Positions 34,552 through 44,253 are shown, counted from the stretch's first letter. The stretch: DNA of 64,000 bases from Agrococcus jejuensis (GCF_900099705.1 NZ_LT629695.1:806001-870000); one strand, 5' to 3'. Program-made: numbers and translations. The notes: generated by a model not told the origin, from the letters alone.

Positions 34552-35963
34552 GCGATGCTCCAGATGGTGTCGTCCTTGCCGTCCGCCACGGCGATGCCCG
34601 ATGCTGCGAGGGCGTCGCGGATGCGGTCGGCGGCTGCGAAGTCTCGTGCGTCGCGCGCGGCGCGACGGTCGGCGATGAGCGTCTCGACGAGGCGGCCGAG
34701 CGCGGCATCCGCCGCTCCCCCGCCCGTCGGGCCCCATGCCGGGTCTGCGGGGTCGAGGCCCAGCACGCCCAGCATGCCGCGCACCGACGACGCGGCGGCG
34801 AGCGCCGCATCCGTCTCGCCCGCGTCGATCGCGGCGTTGCCTGCGCGCACGGCGTCGTGCAGCGCGGCGACGGCCTGCGGGGTCGAGAGGTCGTCGTCCA
34901 TGGCGGCGGCGAACGCATCCGGCACCGCGCCGACCGCGACGTCGCCGAGGCGCCCCGCGCGCTCGAGGAAGCCCTCGATGCGCGTGAACGCGGCCTCGGC
35001 CTCGGCGAGCGAGCCGTCGGCGAGCACGCCCTCGACGGTGCGGATGTCGATGGCCGAGCGGTAGTGCGGCGTGGCGAGGAAGTAGCGCACGACGATGGGC
35101 CTGGCGGATGCGAGCAGGTCGTGGGCGAAGATCGAGTTGCCGAGCGACTTCGACATCTTCTCGCCGTCGACGTTCACGGTGCCGTTGTGGCTCCACACGC
35201 TCGCGAAGTCGAGGCCCGCGGCGGTCGACTGGGCGAGCTCGTTCTCGTGGTGCGGGAAGCGCAGGTCGAGGCCGCCGCCGTGCACGTCGAACGCGTCGCC
35301 GAGGTAGCGGCGCGCCATCGCCGAGCACTCGATGTGCCAGCCGGGCCGGCCGTCGCCCCACGGCGAGGCCCACGAGGCCGTCGTCGGCTCGTCGGCCTTC
35401 GACGCCTTCCAGAGGGCGAAGTCGCGGGTGTCGCGCTTGCCGCGCGGGTCGGCGTCGCCCGCGGGCTCGAGGTCCTCGAGGCGCTGGCGCGTCAGGGCGC
35501 CGTACTCGGGCCACGAGCGCACGTCGAAGTAGACGTCGGCCGAGCCGTCGAGCGCCGCGTACGCGTGCCCGCGCTCGATGAGCGTCTGGATGAGCTCCTG
35601 CATCTGCGGGATCGACGCCGTCGCGCGCGGCTCGTACGTGGGCGGCAGGATGCCGATCGCCCGGTACGCAGCCGTGAACTCGAGCTCGATGCGGTACGCG
35701 AGGGCGAACCACGACTCGTCGTCGGTCGCGTTCGCGAGCACCTTGTCGTCGATGTCGGTGACGTTGCGCACCAACGTGGTGCGCAGCCCGCGGTGCTCGA
35801 GCCAGCGACGCCACACGTCGTACGCGAGCGCGCTGCGCAGGTGCCCGACGTGGGGGCTCGACTGCACCGTCGGCCCGCACACGTAGAACGACACCTCGCC
35901 CGCGCGCACGGGCGCGAGGTCGACGGTGCGCTGCGCGCGCGAGTCGTGGATGCGGATGGTCAC
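34548..35963 (-). CDS. cysS: Cysteinyl-tRNA synthetase (471 aa)
   Basis: Class I synthetase with zinc ligands Cys29, the Cys of GWHIECSAM and the HHE of RFPHHENE, the HIGH motif as HVGH (38-41) and KMSKSLGNS. It charges tRNA-Cys. The GTG at 35963 has TAGGCT six bases upstream, so it is transcribed from its own leaderless promoter and not only as a continuation of the carD-ispDF operon. The two genes that usually precede it (ispD, ispF) are 12.5 kb away here. Confidence 0.97.
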   Translation of the reverse strand: MTIRIHDSRAQRTVDLAPVRAGEVSFYVCGPTVQSSPHVGHLRSALAYDVWRRWLEHRGLRTTLVRNVTDIDDKVLANATDDESWFALAYRIELEFTAAYRAIGILPPTYEPRATASIPQMQELIQTLIERGHAYAALDGSADVYFDVRSWPEYGALTRQRLEDLEPAGDADPRGKRDTRDFALWKASKADEPTTASWASPWGDGRPGWHIECSAMARRYLGDAFDVHGGGLDLRFPHHENELAQSTAAGLDFASVWSHNGTVNVDGEKMSKSLGNSIFAHDLLASARPIVVRYFLATPHYRSAIDIRTVEGVLADGSLAEAEAAFTRIEGFLERAGRLGDVAVGAVPDAFAAAMDDDLSTPQAVAALHDAVRAGNAAIDAGETDAALAAASSVRGMLGVLGLDPADPAWGPTGGGAADAALGRLVETLIADRRAARDARDFAAADRIRDALAASGIAVADGKDDTIWSIA

Positions 35964-35969
35964 CGTGAG

Positions 35970-35975
35970 AGCCTA
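35970..35975 (-). promoter_or_regulatory. -10 element TAGGCT for leaderless cysS
   Basis: TAGGCT on the minus strand ends six bases before the GTG at 35963. Confidence 0.55.
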
Positions 35976-36055
35976 CGGTGCGCACGGCGTCGCTGCGCTC
36001 GCACGGGCGCCGCGGGACGTAGGATCGGCGCACGCCGTCTCGATGAGGGAGTCCG

Positions 36056-37000
36056 ATGCCGTCCGCCCGCTCGCAGGAGATGCTCGTGCGAGCAGCGACC
36101 CTGTACTACGTCGACGGGCTGTCGCAGGCGGAGGTCGCCGATGCGATCGGCGTCTCGCGCTCCAACGTCTCGCGCGTGCTCGCGGAGGCGCGCAAGGCGG
36201 GCATCGTCACGATCACGATCACGGATCCCTTCGGTCGCGCCTCCGACCTCGAGACGCTGCTGCAGCAGCGCTTCGGGCTGCGCGAGGTGCGCGTGGCGCG
36301 CGGCTCCGACGACGACCTGGGCCGCGTGGGCCTGCTCGGCGCGGAGTGGCTCGAGCGCGAGCTGCCGCACGAGGGCGCGATCGCGCTGTCGTGGGGTGCG
36401 AGCGTGCAGGCGGTCGTGGATGCGGTCGAGCCGGGCCGCTCGCGGCCGCGCCTCGAGGTGCTGCCGCTCGTGGGCGGCCTGTCGATCGTCGACTCCGCGC
36501 AGGACGGCAACGTGCTCGTGCGCTCGCTCGCGACGAGGCTCGGCGCGAACCACCGTCGCCTCTACGCCCCCGCCGTCGTCGAGTCGGCGACGCTGCGCGA
36601 CGGCCTGCTGCGCGAGTCGACCATCGGCTCGGTGCTCGAGTCGGCGGCCGCGGCGCAGATCGCGATCGTCGGCATCGGCGTCGTCGGCTCCGGCGCCTCC
36701 GCGGCGATCGTCGAGTCGACGAACCTGTCGGCCGACGAGCAGGCGTCGTTCGAGGCGTCCGGCGCCGTCGGCGACTGCTGCACGCGCTTCTTCGACGCCG
36801 CGGGCCACCACGTCGACTCCCCCGTCGATCGCCGCGTCGTCGCGATCGAGCTCGACGCGCTGCAGGGGGTCGAGACCGTCGTCGCCGTCGCGGTCGGCGG
36901 CCGCAAGGCACCCGCGGTGCGCGCGGCCCTCGCAGGCGGTCTCGTCGACGTGCTCGTGATCGACGAGCCGCTCGCGACCGCGCTGCTCGCCGAGGCGTAG
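36056..37000 (+). CDS. SorC-family transcriptional regulator (314 aa)
   Basis: An N-terminal helix-turn-helix ([21 protein letters not shown], 22-42) precedes a SorC-type sugar-binding domain (about 60-310; [33 protein letters not shown]). Members control sugar and polyol operons by binding phosphorylated sugars. GAGGGAG lies five bases before the ATG, and a TAGGAT -10 candidate is at 36020. It is the first gene of the accessory island; the nearby galactitol-type and glucitol-type PTS genes are the natural targets, but a PIN-domain gene now stands between them. Confidence 0.92.
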   Translation: MPSARSQEMLVRAATLYYVDGLSQAEVADAIGVSRSNVSRVLAEARKAGIVTITITDPFGRASDLETLLQQRFGLREVRVARGSDDDLGRVGLLGAEWLERELPHEGAIALSWGASVQAVVDAVEPGRSRPRLEVLPLVGGLSIVDSAQDGNVLVRSLATRLGANHRRLYAPAVVESATLRDGLLRESTIGSVLESAAAAQIAIVGIGVVGSGASAAIVESTNLSADEQASFEASGAVGDCCTRFFDAAGHHVDSPVDRRVVAIELDALQGVETVVAVAVGGRKAPAVRAALAGGLVDVLVIDEPLATALLAEA

Positions 37001-37104
37001 GCGCCCGGCCGACAGCGTCCGACCGTCGCCAGACGCCGCGAACCCATGCGCGAACGGCTCGGACACCGGGCAGCGCGCCTACAGCCGTCAAGGCCGCAGG
37101 TTCG

Positions 37105-38145
37105 CTAGTCCACCCAGTGCAGCGTTTCGTCGTCGATCCAGGCCTCGTCGCCGTCGAGTACAACCTCGGCTTCGAACTGAACTGTTGAAGTGAAGTCGAC
37201 TTCGATCATCGGATCGTCAAGGTCGCCATTGACCCAATCGACCTCGCTCGCGTTGTCCAGCAAGAACTCTTCGGACCGCATGTACCCAGAAATGGAGATC
37301 TCAGCCGTGGCTTCGACCCTGGGAGAAGTCGGATCAACGACCCCCTCAATGGCGATCGAGTCGACCGCGACTACTTGCCCTTCCTCGATCCCAAACCGCA
37401 TGGGAGCTTCACCCGAGATATCGACGTCGCTCCATCGCATTCCGTCGAAGGAAGAAAGGTGGTCGATCACGGCACGTCGCATCGACGCTTCCTGCCTCGT
37501 CAGCAGATCCAGGCGTTCCTCGGCCATGACGGTGGCGTGTTCAAGGCGCGTCTTCACAATCAGCTGCTCGGGATTGCCGAGGACATCATCGATCTCGCTG
37601 ATCAAACTCGCCGCCAACTCCTCGCCTTCGAGGAAGGCTCCATCCGCGGTAACGAAGAGCACCTCGTCGTGCTCGCTGACGGACCGCAATAGGTCCAAGA
37701 GACCGTGCCAGATGATCGTGTCGCGCAGCCCAATCGTCTGTGTCCCCTTGAGAGCGGTGGGGCGGCGCTGTTCCAGTTCCCGGACGACGAGTTCTTGGCT
37801 AGAGGTCTTCGGCCACGCCTGCACCTTGCAAGCCGCGTGCTCCAGCAGCGGACGCAAGGCGTCGCGTGACGCCTTCTCGACGTGACCCAAGAGTGGATCA
37901 AGTAGTGACTGGACGCCGGTCGGGACTTCGTACTTTCGCCGCAAGTCGCTCAAGGCCTTCTGTACCGCGTCCAGCACCTCCTTGCCGTCTCTCTCCGCGC
38001 GTCGGCGGGCTTCAGCCACGACGACCGGCGACAGAACAACTTCGACCCGGTCCTGCAGCAGCGCTTCGAGGAACTTCTTGCTGCTGGCCTTTGACATCAA
38101 GAAATCGGAGTGCAGGGCGTTCGTGTCCGGATAGATGATCAACAC
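37105..38145 (-). CDS. PIN-domain protein, DUF4935-like, of foreign base composition (346 aa)
   Basis: The N-terminus IIYPDTNALHSDF is a PIN-nuclease start, and four acidic residues fit the PIN metal site: Asp7, Glu45 (VVVAEARRR), Asp142 (LRDTIIWHGLL) and Asp168 (FVTADGAF). The last 180 residues are a mostly beta-rich, acidic region that recalls DUF4935-type proteins. PIN domains cut single-stranded RNA; many act in toxin-antitoxin or defence systems. Base composition is far lower in GC than neighbours (33 of 60 bases in 37261-37320) and codons such as CTA, TTG and AAT are common, which signals transfer. GTG at 38145 was chosen because PIN proteins start just before the first Asp; an in-frame GTG at 38217 is the alternative. 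No partner antitoxin gene is visible. Confidence 0.82.
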   Translation of the reverse strand: MLIIYPDTNALHSDFLMSKASSKKFLEALLQDRVEVVLSPVVVAEARRRAERDGKEVLDAVQKALSDLRRKYEVPTGVQSLLDPLLGHVEKASRDALRPLLEHAACKVQAWPKTSSQELVVRELEQRRPTALKGTQTIGLRDTIIWHGLLDLLRSVSEHDEVLFVTADGAFLEGEELAASLISEIDDVLGNPEQLIVKTRLEHATVMAEERLDLLTRQEASMRRAVIDHLSSFDGMRWSDVDISGEAPMRFGIEEGQVVAVDSIAIEGVVDPTSPRVEATAEISISGYMRSEEFLLDNASEVDWVNGDLDDPMIEVDFTSTVQFEAEVVLDGDEAWIDDETLHWVD

Positions 38146-38278
38146 GGCGCAAGTCTGCTCCGTGGGCGAGCGAAAGAGATGCCGCAACGCGCCCAGTGGC
38201 TCGTGACGAGCGGTCACCGGTAGGCGAGTCGAGGCGCGCGCAGGAGCGGGTATGGGTTGCGACTAGCGGCACGTGACG

Positions 38279-38743
38279 TCAGCCGGCGAGGAGCCCGTCG
38301 AACGACGCCGCGAGCTCGGCGGGCGTGCGCGCGGCGCGCAGCGACGCGTCCCAGCCGTCGCGCTGCACCATGTCGACGAGCGACGCGAGCACCTCGACCT
38401 GCGCGTGCGCCTCGGTGACGAGCAGCACGATCACGACGTCGAGGTCGACGTGGTCGTCGGCCGTGCCCATGACGCCGAACGACACGGGTCGCGCGAGCGT
38501 CGCGACCGCGAAGCCCGCCTCGAGCACGTGGCTGGGATCCGCATGCGGGATCGCGACGGGCACGAGCGTCGGCAGCCCGGTCGGATGCGCGCGCTCGCGC
38601 GTGACGAGCGCCTCGCCGAACGACGGCGCCGCATGTCCGGCGCGGATCGCGAGGTCGGCGATCTGGCGCAGCACGCCCACGGCATCCGCGGCGACGACGC
38701 CCACCATGCAGGCATCGGGCAGGGCTCGCATCGTGTCGGTCAT
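38279..38743 (-). CDS. PTS sugar transporter subunit IIA, fructose/mannitol type (154 aa)
   Basis: A full PTS_EIIA_2 domain with the phospho-His67 in VAIPHADPSHV. It passes phosphate from HPr to the IIB subunit encoded divergently at 38862. GGAG stands seven bases before the ATG. The divergent promoter region holds a 27-base palindrome (38781-38807), so IIA and IIB-IIC are probably controlled together. Confidence 0.92.
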   Translation of the reverse strand: MTDTMRALPDACMVGVVAADAVGVLRQIADLAIRAGHAAPSFGEALVTRERAHPTGLPTLVPVAIPHADPSHVLEAGFAVATLARPVSFGVMGTADDHVDLDVVIVLLVTEAHAQVEVLASLVDMVQRDGWDASLRAARTPAELAASFDGLLAG

Positions 38744-38780
38744 CGCTCGCTCCTCGCAGTCGTAGCCCCATCCTGCGGCA

Positions 38781-38807
38781 CGGATGTGCGCGCCGCACGC
38801 ACATCCG
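38781..38807. promoter_or_regulatory. 27-bp palindrome in the divergent PTS promoter region
   Basis: Arms CGGATGTGCG and CGCACATCCG flank seven bases. The half-site GCACATCCG recurs in the palindromes before srlA (48408) and, with one change, before the oxidoreductase operon (45630). It is a candidate operator of one shared regulator. Confidence 0.6.
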
Positions 38808-38861
38808 CCAGATCCGGTGGGAGGATCGTGAGCACCTCGTCCGAATGCGAAGGAGCACCGC

Positions 38862-39140
38862 ATGAGCAAGCGCATCCTCGTCGTCTGCGGCACCGGCGTC
38901 GCCACCTCGACCGTCGTCGTGCAGAAGGTCCGCGCGTTCGTCGAGGCCGAGGGCATCGACGCCACCATCTCGCAGGGCGCCGTCGCCGACCTCGTCTCAG
39001 GCGGCACGAACGCCGACGTCATCGTCGCCACCACCCAGGTGCCCGCCACGGTGCAGGTGCCCGTCGTGCAGGGTCTGCCCTTCCTCACCGGCGTCGGCAC
39101 CGACGCCGCCCTCGCGCAGCTGCGCACCCACCTCGCCTAG
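38862..39140 (+). CDS. PTS sugar transporter subunit IIB, galactitol type (92 aa)
   Basis: A small IIB domain with the phospho-Cys9 in VVCGTGVATST, followed by an alternating beta-alpha fold of the expected length. It takes phosphate from IIA and gives it to the incoming sugar bound by IIC. GAAGGAG lies six bases before the ATG. The IIC gene follows 62 bases downstream. Confidence 0.92.
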   Translation: MSKRILVVCGTGVATSTVVVQKVRAFVEAEGIDATISQGAVADLVSGGTNADVIVATTQVPATVQVPVVQGLPFLTGVGTDAALAQLRTHLA

Positions 39141-39202
39141 CCGGGGCGCGCCGTCGCACCCGCGGCGGCCAGATCGGTCACCGTAGGAGCAAAGGAGCTC
39201 TC

Positions 39203-40657
39203 ATGGACTGGTTCACCGACACGCTCGCCGCCGTGAGCGGCTACCTCTCGGCGCTCGGCGCCTCGATCACGCTGCCGTTCCTCATCGCCATCTTCGGCCT
39301 CATCCTCGGGCAGAAGGTGCCGCAGGCCATCCGCGCCGGCCTGCTCATCGGCGTCGGCTTCATCGGCATCAACCTCGTCATCGGCCTCATGGGCACGCAG
39401 GTCGGGCCCGCCGCGACCGGCATCGCGCAGGGCCTCGGCGTGAACCTCACGACGATCGACGTCGGCTGGCCGTCGTCGGCCGCCATCGCGTTCGGCTCGA
39501 CCGTCGGCGCCATCATCATCCCGCTCGGGCTGCTCGTGAACATCGTGCTGCTCGCCACCGGCATGACCCGCACCTTCAACATCGACCTCTGGAACTTCTG
39601 GCACACCGCCCTCGTCGGCGCGCTCGTCGCCGCCGTCACCGAGTCGTTCTGGCTCGGCATCGCCGCCGCCGCCGTGCACATGACGGTCGTGCTCGCGCTC
39701 GCCGACCTCTCCGCGCCGTGGATCCAGAAGTACTTCGGGTTCCCCGACATCTCGTTCCCGCACGGCACCGCCGCGCCCTACATCGCCTTCGCGGTGCCGC
39801 TCAACTGGGTCTTCGACCGCATCCCCGGCTTCAACCGCCTGCACGCCGACCCCGCGACGATCCAGAAGCGCTTCGGCGTCTTCGGCGAGGCGATGATCCT
39901 CGGCTTCGTGCTCGGCCTGCTGCTGGGCATCCTCGGCTTCGGCTTCGACGACCCGCGCGCCGACTCCATCGCCATCCTCACCCTCGCGGTGTCGCTCGCC
40001 GCCGTCATGGTGCTGCTGCCGCGCATGGTGTCGCTGCTCATGGAAGGCCTCATCCCGATCTCGGAGTCGGCGAAGGCGTTCGTCGAGCGCCGCTTCCCGG
40101 GCCGCAAGTTCTACATCGGCCTCGACGCCGCCATCGCGGTCGGCCAGCCCGCCGTGCTCGCGACGTCGCTCGTGCTCGTGCCCGTCACGGTGATCGTCGC
40201 CGTCGCGCTCGCGCCGCTCGGCAACACGGTGCTGCCGCTCGTCGACCTCGCGACCATCCCGTTCATCGTGGCGATCATGGTGCCGCTGTTCCGCGGCAAC
40301 ATCGTGCGCTCGGTCATCGGTGGCGCGATCGTGATCGGCATCGGCCTCTTCATCGCCACGGCGACGGCCGGCTCGTTCACGCGCATCGCGCAGGATGCCG
40401 GCTTCGAGCTGCCCGACGGCGCGACGCGCATCTCGTCGCTCGTCGACGGCGCCAACCCGCTCACCGGCCTCTTCTTCGGCGCCTCGTCGCTCGGCGGCTG
40501 GACCATCGCCGTGCTCGCGGTGCTCGCGCTCGGCTTCGCGTTCTGGGTCTCGCGCGTGGAGAAGCGCCGGGATGCGGTGCGTGCGCAGGAGGCGGCGGAG
40601 GCGGAGGCTGCCGCGGCTGCTGCCGAGGCCGACCGGCAGCGGCCGGCGGAGGCGTAG
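39203..40657 (+). CDS. gatC: PTS permease subunit IIC, galactitol (GatC) family (484 aa)
   Basis: A large hydrophobic protein of about eleven to twelve helices with the GatC family pattern (LGASITLPFLIAIFGLILGQK at the start; QKYFGFPDISFPHGTAAPY; GASSLGGWTIAVLAVLALGF at the end) and a charged Glu/Ala-rich C-terminal tail. It transports a polyol or related sugar while IIB phosphorylates it. The strong AAAGGAG site precedes the ATG. Galactitol-type EIIC also serves other polyols and pentitols, so the substrate is open; no galactitol-1-phosphate dehydrogenase or tagatose enzymes are near. Confidence 0.92.
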   Translation: MDWFTDTLAAVSGYLSALGASITLPFLIAIFGLILGQKVPQAIRAGLLIGVGFIGINLVIGLMGTQVGPAATGIAQGLGVNLTTIDVGWPSSAAIAFGSTVGAIIIPLGLLVNIVLLATGMTRTFNIDLWNFWHTALVGALVAAVTESFWLGIAAAAVHMTVVLALADLSAPWIQKYFGFPDISFPHGTAAPYIAFAVPLNWVFDRIPGFNRLHADPATIQKRFGVFGEAMILGFVLGLLLGILGFGFDDPRADSIAILTLAVSLAAVMVLLPRMVSLLMEGLIPISESAKAFVERRFPGRKFYIGLDAAIAVGQPAVLATSLVLVPVTVIVAVALAPLGNTVLPLVDLATIPFIVAIMVPLFRGNIVRSVIGGAIVIGIGLFIATATAGSFTRIAQDAGFELPDGATRISSLVDGANPLTGLFFGASSLGGWTIAVLAVLALGFAFWVSRVEKRRDAVRAQEAAEAEAAAAAAEADRQRPAEA

Positions 40658-40674
40658 CTCAGGGTCGCGCGCTC

Positions 40675-40840
40675 CCCCACCAGCTGGTCGAGGAGCGCGC
40701 GAGCCCGAAGGGCGAGCACGCGTCACGAGACCACGCGACCGCGGCTCCTGCCCGGCCATGCGCATGGTCGCGTCGAGCGGGCACGTCGCGTGGTCTCGTG
40801 ACGCGTGCTCGCTGCGCTCGCGCGCTCCTCGATCAGCTGG
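40675..40840. repeat. Palindromic intergenic repeat element, copy B
   Basis: A 166-base element between gatC and the E2 gene. Its outer arms match those of copy A (27985), while its core (40736-40788) is the reverse complement of the copy A core, so the element as a whole stands in opposite orientation. Confidence 0.85.
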
Positions 40841-40854
40841 AGCAGAGACGACGA

Positions 40855-40882
40855 AGGGCTCACCGCCGACGCGGTGAGCCCT
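40855..40882. terminator. Hairpin terminator after the E2 gene
   Basis: Twelve-base arms AGGGCTCACCGC/GCGGTGAGCCCT with a CGAC loop, 14 bases beyond the minus-strand E2 stop codon. Confidence 0.8.
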
Positions 40883-40896
40883 GGTCGTGCAGGCGG

Positions 40897-42204
40897 CTAC
40901 GCCAGCAGCGCCGGGTTCGCCGCGAGCTCGCGCATGCGCTGCAGCACGCGCGCCGCATCCGCGCCGTCGGCGACGCGGTGGTCGAGCGTGAGCCCGACCG
41001 TGCACTGCAGGCGCGGCCCGAAGGATCCGTCGGCCGCGACGAGCAGGCGCTGCGCGATCGAGCCGGTCGACAGCGCCGACGAGTGCGGCGGCGTGATGAG
41101 CGCGTTGAACCGCTCGATGCCGAAGCCGCCGAGGTTCGACAGCACGGTCGTGCCGCCCTGCAGGCGGTCGGCGGACAGCGTGCCCGCGCGCGTCTGCTCG
41201 ACGGTCTCGGCGATCGACGCCTTGAGCTCGGCGAGCGGCGTGCGGTGCGCGTCGACGAACACGGGCGCGATGAGGCCCGAGGGTCCGTCGACCGCGAGCG
41301 CGATGCCCACGTGCGGGTTCGCGACGGGCCCGTCGTCGGTCCACGTCTGGTTCACGGGCGCCGACTCGGCGAGCGCCTGCGCCTGCATGCGCATGAGGAT
41401 CGCCGTCCAGCTCGCGCCGCCGAGATCCGTCCTGCGCACGGCGTCGAGCCGCGTGAGGTCGAGGTCGACGTAGGCCGTGAACTGCGGCACGAGCGCCGAC
41501 TGGTCCATGACCTTCGCGACCGCCATGCGCGTGCGCCGACGCCGCGTCGCGGCCGGGTCGCTGGGCGCCTTCGGCCTCGACGTCGACGGCGCGGGGGCAG
41601 GGGTCGCGGCCGGCACCGGCGCGGATCCGCCGGCAGGTGGTGCAGCCGGTGCCGGCGCGACGATGGGCTGCGGCGACGCTGTCGCGAACGCCGCCGCAGG
41701 CTGGCTCGACGACGCCTCGACGTCGCCGACGGTGATGGCGCCCCACGGGCCCGTGCCCTGCACGGCCGCGAGATCGACGCCGCGCTCGCCCGCGAGCGTG
41801 CGGGCGGCGGGCACGGCGGCGGGCCAGTCGGATGCGCCGGTCGACGGCGCAGCGCTCGTGGCGGTCGCGCCGGGCGCGGCCTCCTCGGGCACGGCATCCG
41901 CCACGGGCTCCCCGGCGCCCGGCGCAGCGGGCGCGTCGAACAGGCCGCCGAGCAGGTCGTCGGAGTCCGACGTGATGTACGCGATGGGCTCCCCGACGGG
42001 GATGACGTCGTCGGGCTCGGCGACGATGCGCGCGAGCACGCCGTCGTACGGGCTCTCGACCTCCATGTCGACCTTGTCGGTCGTCACCTCGGCGATGGGC
42101 TCGCCGTTCTTCACGGGGTCGCCCGGCTGCTTGAGCCAGGCGACCATGACGCCCTCCTCCATGGTCATGGACATCTTGGGCATCGTCAGCGCGAGCTCGG
42201 GCAC
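40897..42204 (-). CDS. 2-oxoacid/acyloin dehydrogenase complex E2 acyltransferase (435 aa)
   Basis: Domain order: one lipoyl domain (1-78, lipoylated Lys44 in TTDKVDME), a Pro/Ala linker, a peripheral-subunit-binding domain (about 130-165, with GERGVDLAAVQGTGPWGAIT), a second Ala/Pro linker, and the catalytic acyltransferase domain ending with the active-site HRVADG. It carries the acyl group from E1 to CoA. The GTG begins one base after the E1beta stop with AAGGAG upstream. No E3 (lipoamide dehydrogenase) gene is in the window; a shared E3 from elsewhere is likely. Confidence 0.93.
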   Translation of the reverse strand: MPELALTMPKMSMTMEEGVMVAWLKQPGDPVKNGEPIAEVTTDKVDMEVESPYDGVLARIVAEPDDVIPVGEPIAYITSDSDDLLGGLFDAPAAPGAGEPVADAVPEEAAPGATATSAAPSTGASDWPAAVPAARTLAGERGVDLAAVQGTGPWGAITVGDVEASSSQPAAAFATASPQPIVAPAPAAPPAGGSAPVPAATPAPAPSTSRPKAPSDPAATRRRRTRMAVAKVMDQSALVPQFTAYVDLDLTRLDAVRRTDLGGASWTAILMRMQAQALAESAPVNQTWTDDGPVANPHVGIALAVDGPSGLIAPVFVDAHRTPLAELKASIAETVEQTRAGTLSADRLQGGTTVLSNLGGFGIERFNALITPPHSSALSTGSIAQRLLVAADGSFGPRLQCTVGLTLDHRVADGADAARVLQRMRELAANPALLA

Positions 42205-42205
42205 G

Positions 42206-43267
42206 TCACCACTCCTTCACGAGCGCGGTCGCGGCGGCGACGATGTCGTCGACCTGCGGCACGACGGCCTTCTCGAGCTGCGGCGCGTACGGGATCGGCA
42301 CGTCGAGGCCCGACAGGCGGCGGATGGGTGCGCGCAGGTGCACGAACGCCTCCGACTCCGCGATGATCGCCGACACCTCGCTCATGAAGCCGCCGGTCTG
42401 CACGGCCTCCTGCACGAGCAGCACGCGGCCCGTCTTCACGACCTCCGCGAGGATCGTCGCGGAGTCGAGCGGCGTGAGCGTGACGGGGTCGACGACGGTC
42501 GCCTGGATGCCCTGGGCTGCGAGCAGCTCGGCGGCCTCGAGCGAGCGCTGCACCTCGACGCCCGTCGCGACGATCGTGAGGTCGGCGCCCGTGCGACGCA
42601 CGGCGGCCCTCCCGATCGGCGTGCGCACGCCGCCCGTGCGCACCTCGAACGTCTGCTTGTAGAGCAGCTTGTGCTCGAGGATCATCACGGGGTTCGGGTC
42701 GTCGAGCGCCGCGAGCAGCAGCCCCTTCGCGTCGTCGCCCGACGCGGGCATGACGACCTTGAGGCCGGGGATGTGCGCGAACCACGCCTCGAGCGACTGC
42801 GAGTGCTGCGCCGCCGCACCGGTGCCGGAGCCGCCGGGTGCGCGGATGACGAGCGGCACGTTGGCCTCGCCGCCGAGCATGAAGTGGATCTTCGCCGCCT
42901 GGTTGGCGATCTGGTCCATCGCCTGCGCCGTGAAGTCCGAGAACTGGATCTCGACGATGGGCTTCATGCCCGTCATCGCGGCGCCGACGCCGAGGCCGAC
43001 GATGCCGAGCTCCGAGATCGTCGTGTCGCGGATGCGGTCGGTGCCGAGGTCGTCGACGAGCGTGCCCGTGACGCCGAACGCGCCGCCGTAGCGGCCCACG
43101 TCCTCGCCCATGAGGAACACCGACGGGTCGGCCTCGATCGCGATGCGCAGGGCGTCGCGGATGGCCTCGGCGTACGTCATCTCGACGGTCTCGGTGCCCG
43201 GGCGGGCGCCGAGGCCCGTCGGGTGCTCGAGGCCCTCGTGGATGCTCCGCTGCTCCTGCATGGTCAT
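42206..43267 (-). CDS. TPP-dependent 2-oxoacid/acyloin dehydrogenase E1 beta subunit (353 aa)
   Basis: After about 28 leader residues comes a transketolase-like pyrimidine-binding domain ([62 protein letters not shown]) and a C-terminal transketolase domain. This is the acetoin/branched-chain/pyruvate E1 beta type. It forms the heterotetramer with E1 alpha. Its ATG overlaps the E1 alpha stop by four bases (ATGA). The family cannot by itself tell whether pyruvate, a branched 2-oxoacid or an acyloin is the substrate. Confidence 0.92.
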   Translation of the reverse strand: MTMQEQRSIHEGLEHPTGLGARPGTETVEMTYAEAIRDALRIAIEADPSVFLMGEDVGRYGGAFGVTGTLVDDLGTDRIRDTTISELGIVGLGVGAAMTGMKPIVEIQFSDFTAQAMDQIANQAAKIHFMLGGEANVPLVIRAPGGSGTGAAAQHSQSLEAWFAHIPGLKVVMPASGDDAKGLLLAALDDPNPVMILEHKLLYKQTFEVRTGGVRTPIGRAAVRRTGADLTIVATGVEVQRSLEAAELLAAQGIQATVVDPVTLTPLDSATILAEVVKTGRVLLVQEAVQTGGFMSEVSAIIAESEAFVHLRAPIRRLSGLDVPIPYAPQLEKAVVPQVDDIVAAATALVKEW

Positions 43268-44253
43268 CGGGCTGCTCCCGTCGTCGGTGCGAACACGGCG
43301 TCGAGGAGTCCCTCGGGGGTGGCGTCGGGCGCGGCGGCGGCGCGCTGCACGGCACCGCGCAGCTCGTCGCGCACCTCGTCGCGCACGGTCTGCACGTCGG
43401 CCTCCGTGAGCGTGCCCGCCTCGAGCACGGCCTTCTCGAAGCGCGCGATCGGGTCGTTCGACTCGCGCCACGACTCGATCTCGTCGCGCGTGCGGTAGAG
43501 GTTCTTGTCGCTCTTCGAGTGGCCGCGCCAGCGGTACGTCTCGGCGACGATGAACGTGGGGCCCTCGCCGGCGCGAGCGCGTGCCACGGCGGTCTCGACG
43601 GCGTCGTGCACGGCCTGCACGTCGTTGCCGTCGACCGTGACGCCGGGGATGCCGTAGCCGTTCGCGCGGTCGGAGAGCTGCTCGAGCGGGAACGCCTTCG
43701 CCGACGACATCGACATGCCGTAGAGGTTGTTCTCGCAGAGGAACACGACCGGCAGCTTCCACATGGCCGCGAGCACGACGCCCTCGTGCCATGCGCCCTC
43801 GCCCATCGCGCCGTCGCCGTGGAAGCAGACGGCGACCTGGTCGGTGCCGCGCATCTGCGCCGAGAGGCCGGCGCCCGCCGCGATCGGCACGCCGCCCGCG
43901 ACGATGCCGTTCGCGCCGAGGTTGTTCGTGGCGGCGTCGGCGATGTGCATCGAGCCGCCGCGACCGCGGCAGTAGCCCGTGTCCTTCGCGAGCAGCTCGG
44001 CCATCATGCGCTCGAGGTCGGCGCCCTTGGCGATGCAGTGGCCGTGGCCGCGGTGCGTCGACGTGATGTAGTCGTCGCGCCGCAGCGCCATGCACGCGCC
44101 CGTCGGCACGGCCTCCTGGCCGATCGACAGGTGCATGGTGCCGTGCATCATGCCGCGCCCGTAGAGGTCCTCGACGGCCTCCTCGAAGCGGCGGATGCGC
44201 CAGAGCGTGCCGAGGGCCTCGATCGCGGCGGATCGGTCGGTGACGATCTGCAT
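43264..44253 (-). CDS. TPP-dependent 2-oxoacid/acyloin dehydrogenase E1 alpha subunit (329 aa)
   Basis: The thiamine diphosphate motif GDG([26 protein letters not shown])NN spans 146-176. [14 protein letters not shown] and the GRGGSMHI segment fit the acetoin dehydrogenase alpha/E1 alpha family. It decarboxylates or cleaves the substrate with TPP and loads the lipoyl group of E2. The ATG overlaps the oxidoreductase stop by one base (TGATG), so oxidoreductase, E1 alpha, E1 beta and E2 form a tightly coupled operon. The motif set looks somewhat closer to acetoin dehydrogenase than to pyruvate dehydrogenase, but this needs a tree. Confidence 0.92.
   Translation of the reverse strand: MQIVTDRSAAIEALGTLWRIRRFEEAVEDLYGRGMMHGTMHLSIGQEAVPTGACMALRRDDYITSTHRGHGHCIAKGADLERMMAELLAKDTGYCRGRGGSMHIADAATNNLGANGIVAGGVPIAAGAGLSAQMRGTDQVAVCFHGDGAMGEGAWHEGVVLAAMWKLPVVFLCENNLYGMSMSSAKAFPLEQLSDRANGYGIPGVTVDGNDVQAVHDAVETAVARARAGEGPTFIVAETYRWRGHSKSDKNLYRTRDEIESWRESNDPIARFEKAVLEAGTLTEADVQTVRDEVRDELRGAVQRAAAAPDATPEGLLDAVFAPTTGAAR

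Noticed and set aside
38146..38217. Extension of the PIN protein by 24 residues from a GTG at 38217
   Set aside because: PIN proteins begin just before the first catalytic Asp and the extra residues show no conserved feature; kept as an alternative only.
37090..38280. An insertion sequence or prophage remnant around the PIN gene
   Set aside because: There is no transposase or integrase, no target duplication beyond chance, and the eight-base inverted repeats are too short to be called IS ends.
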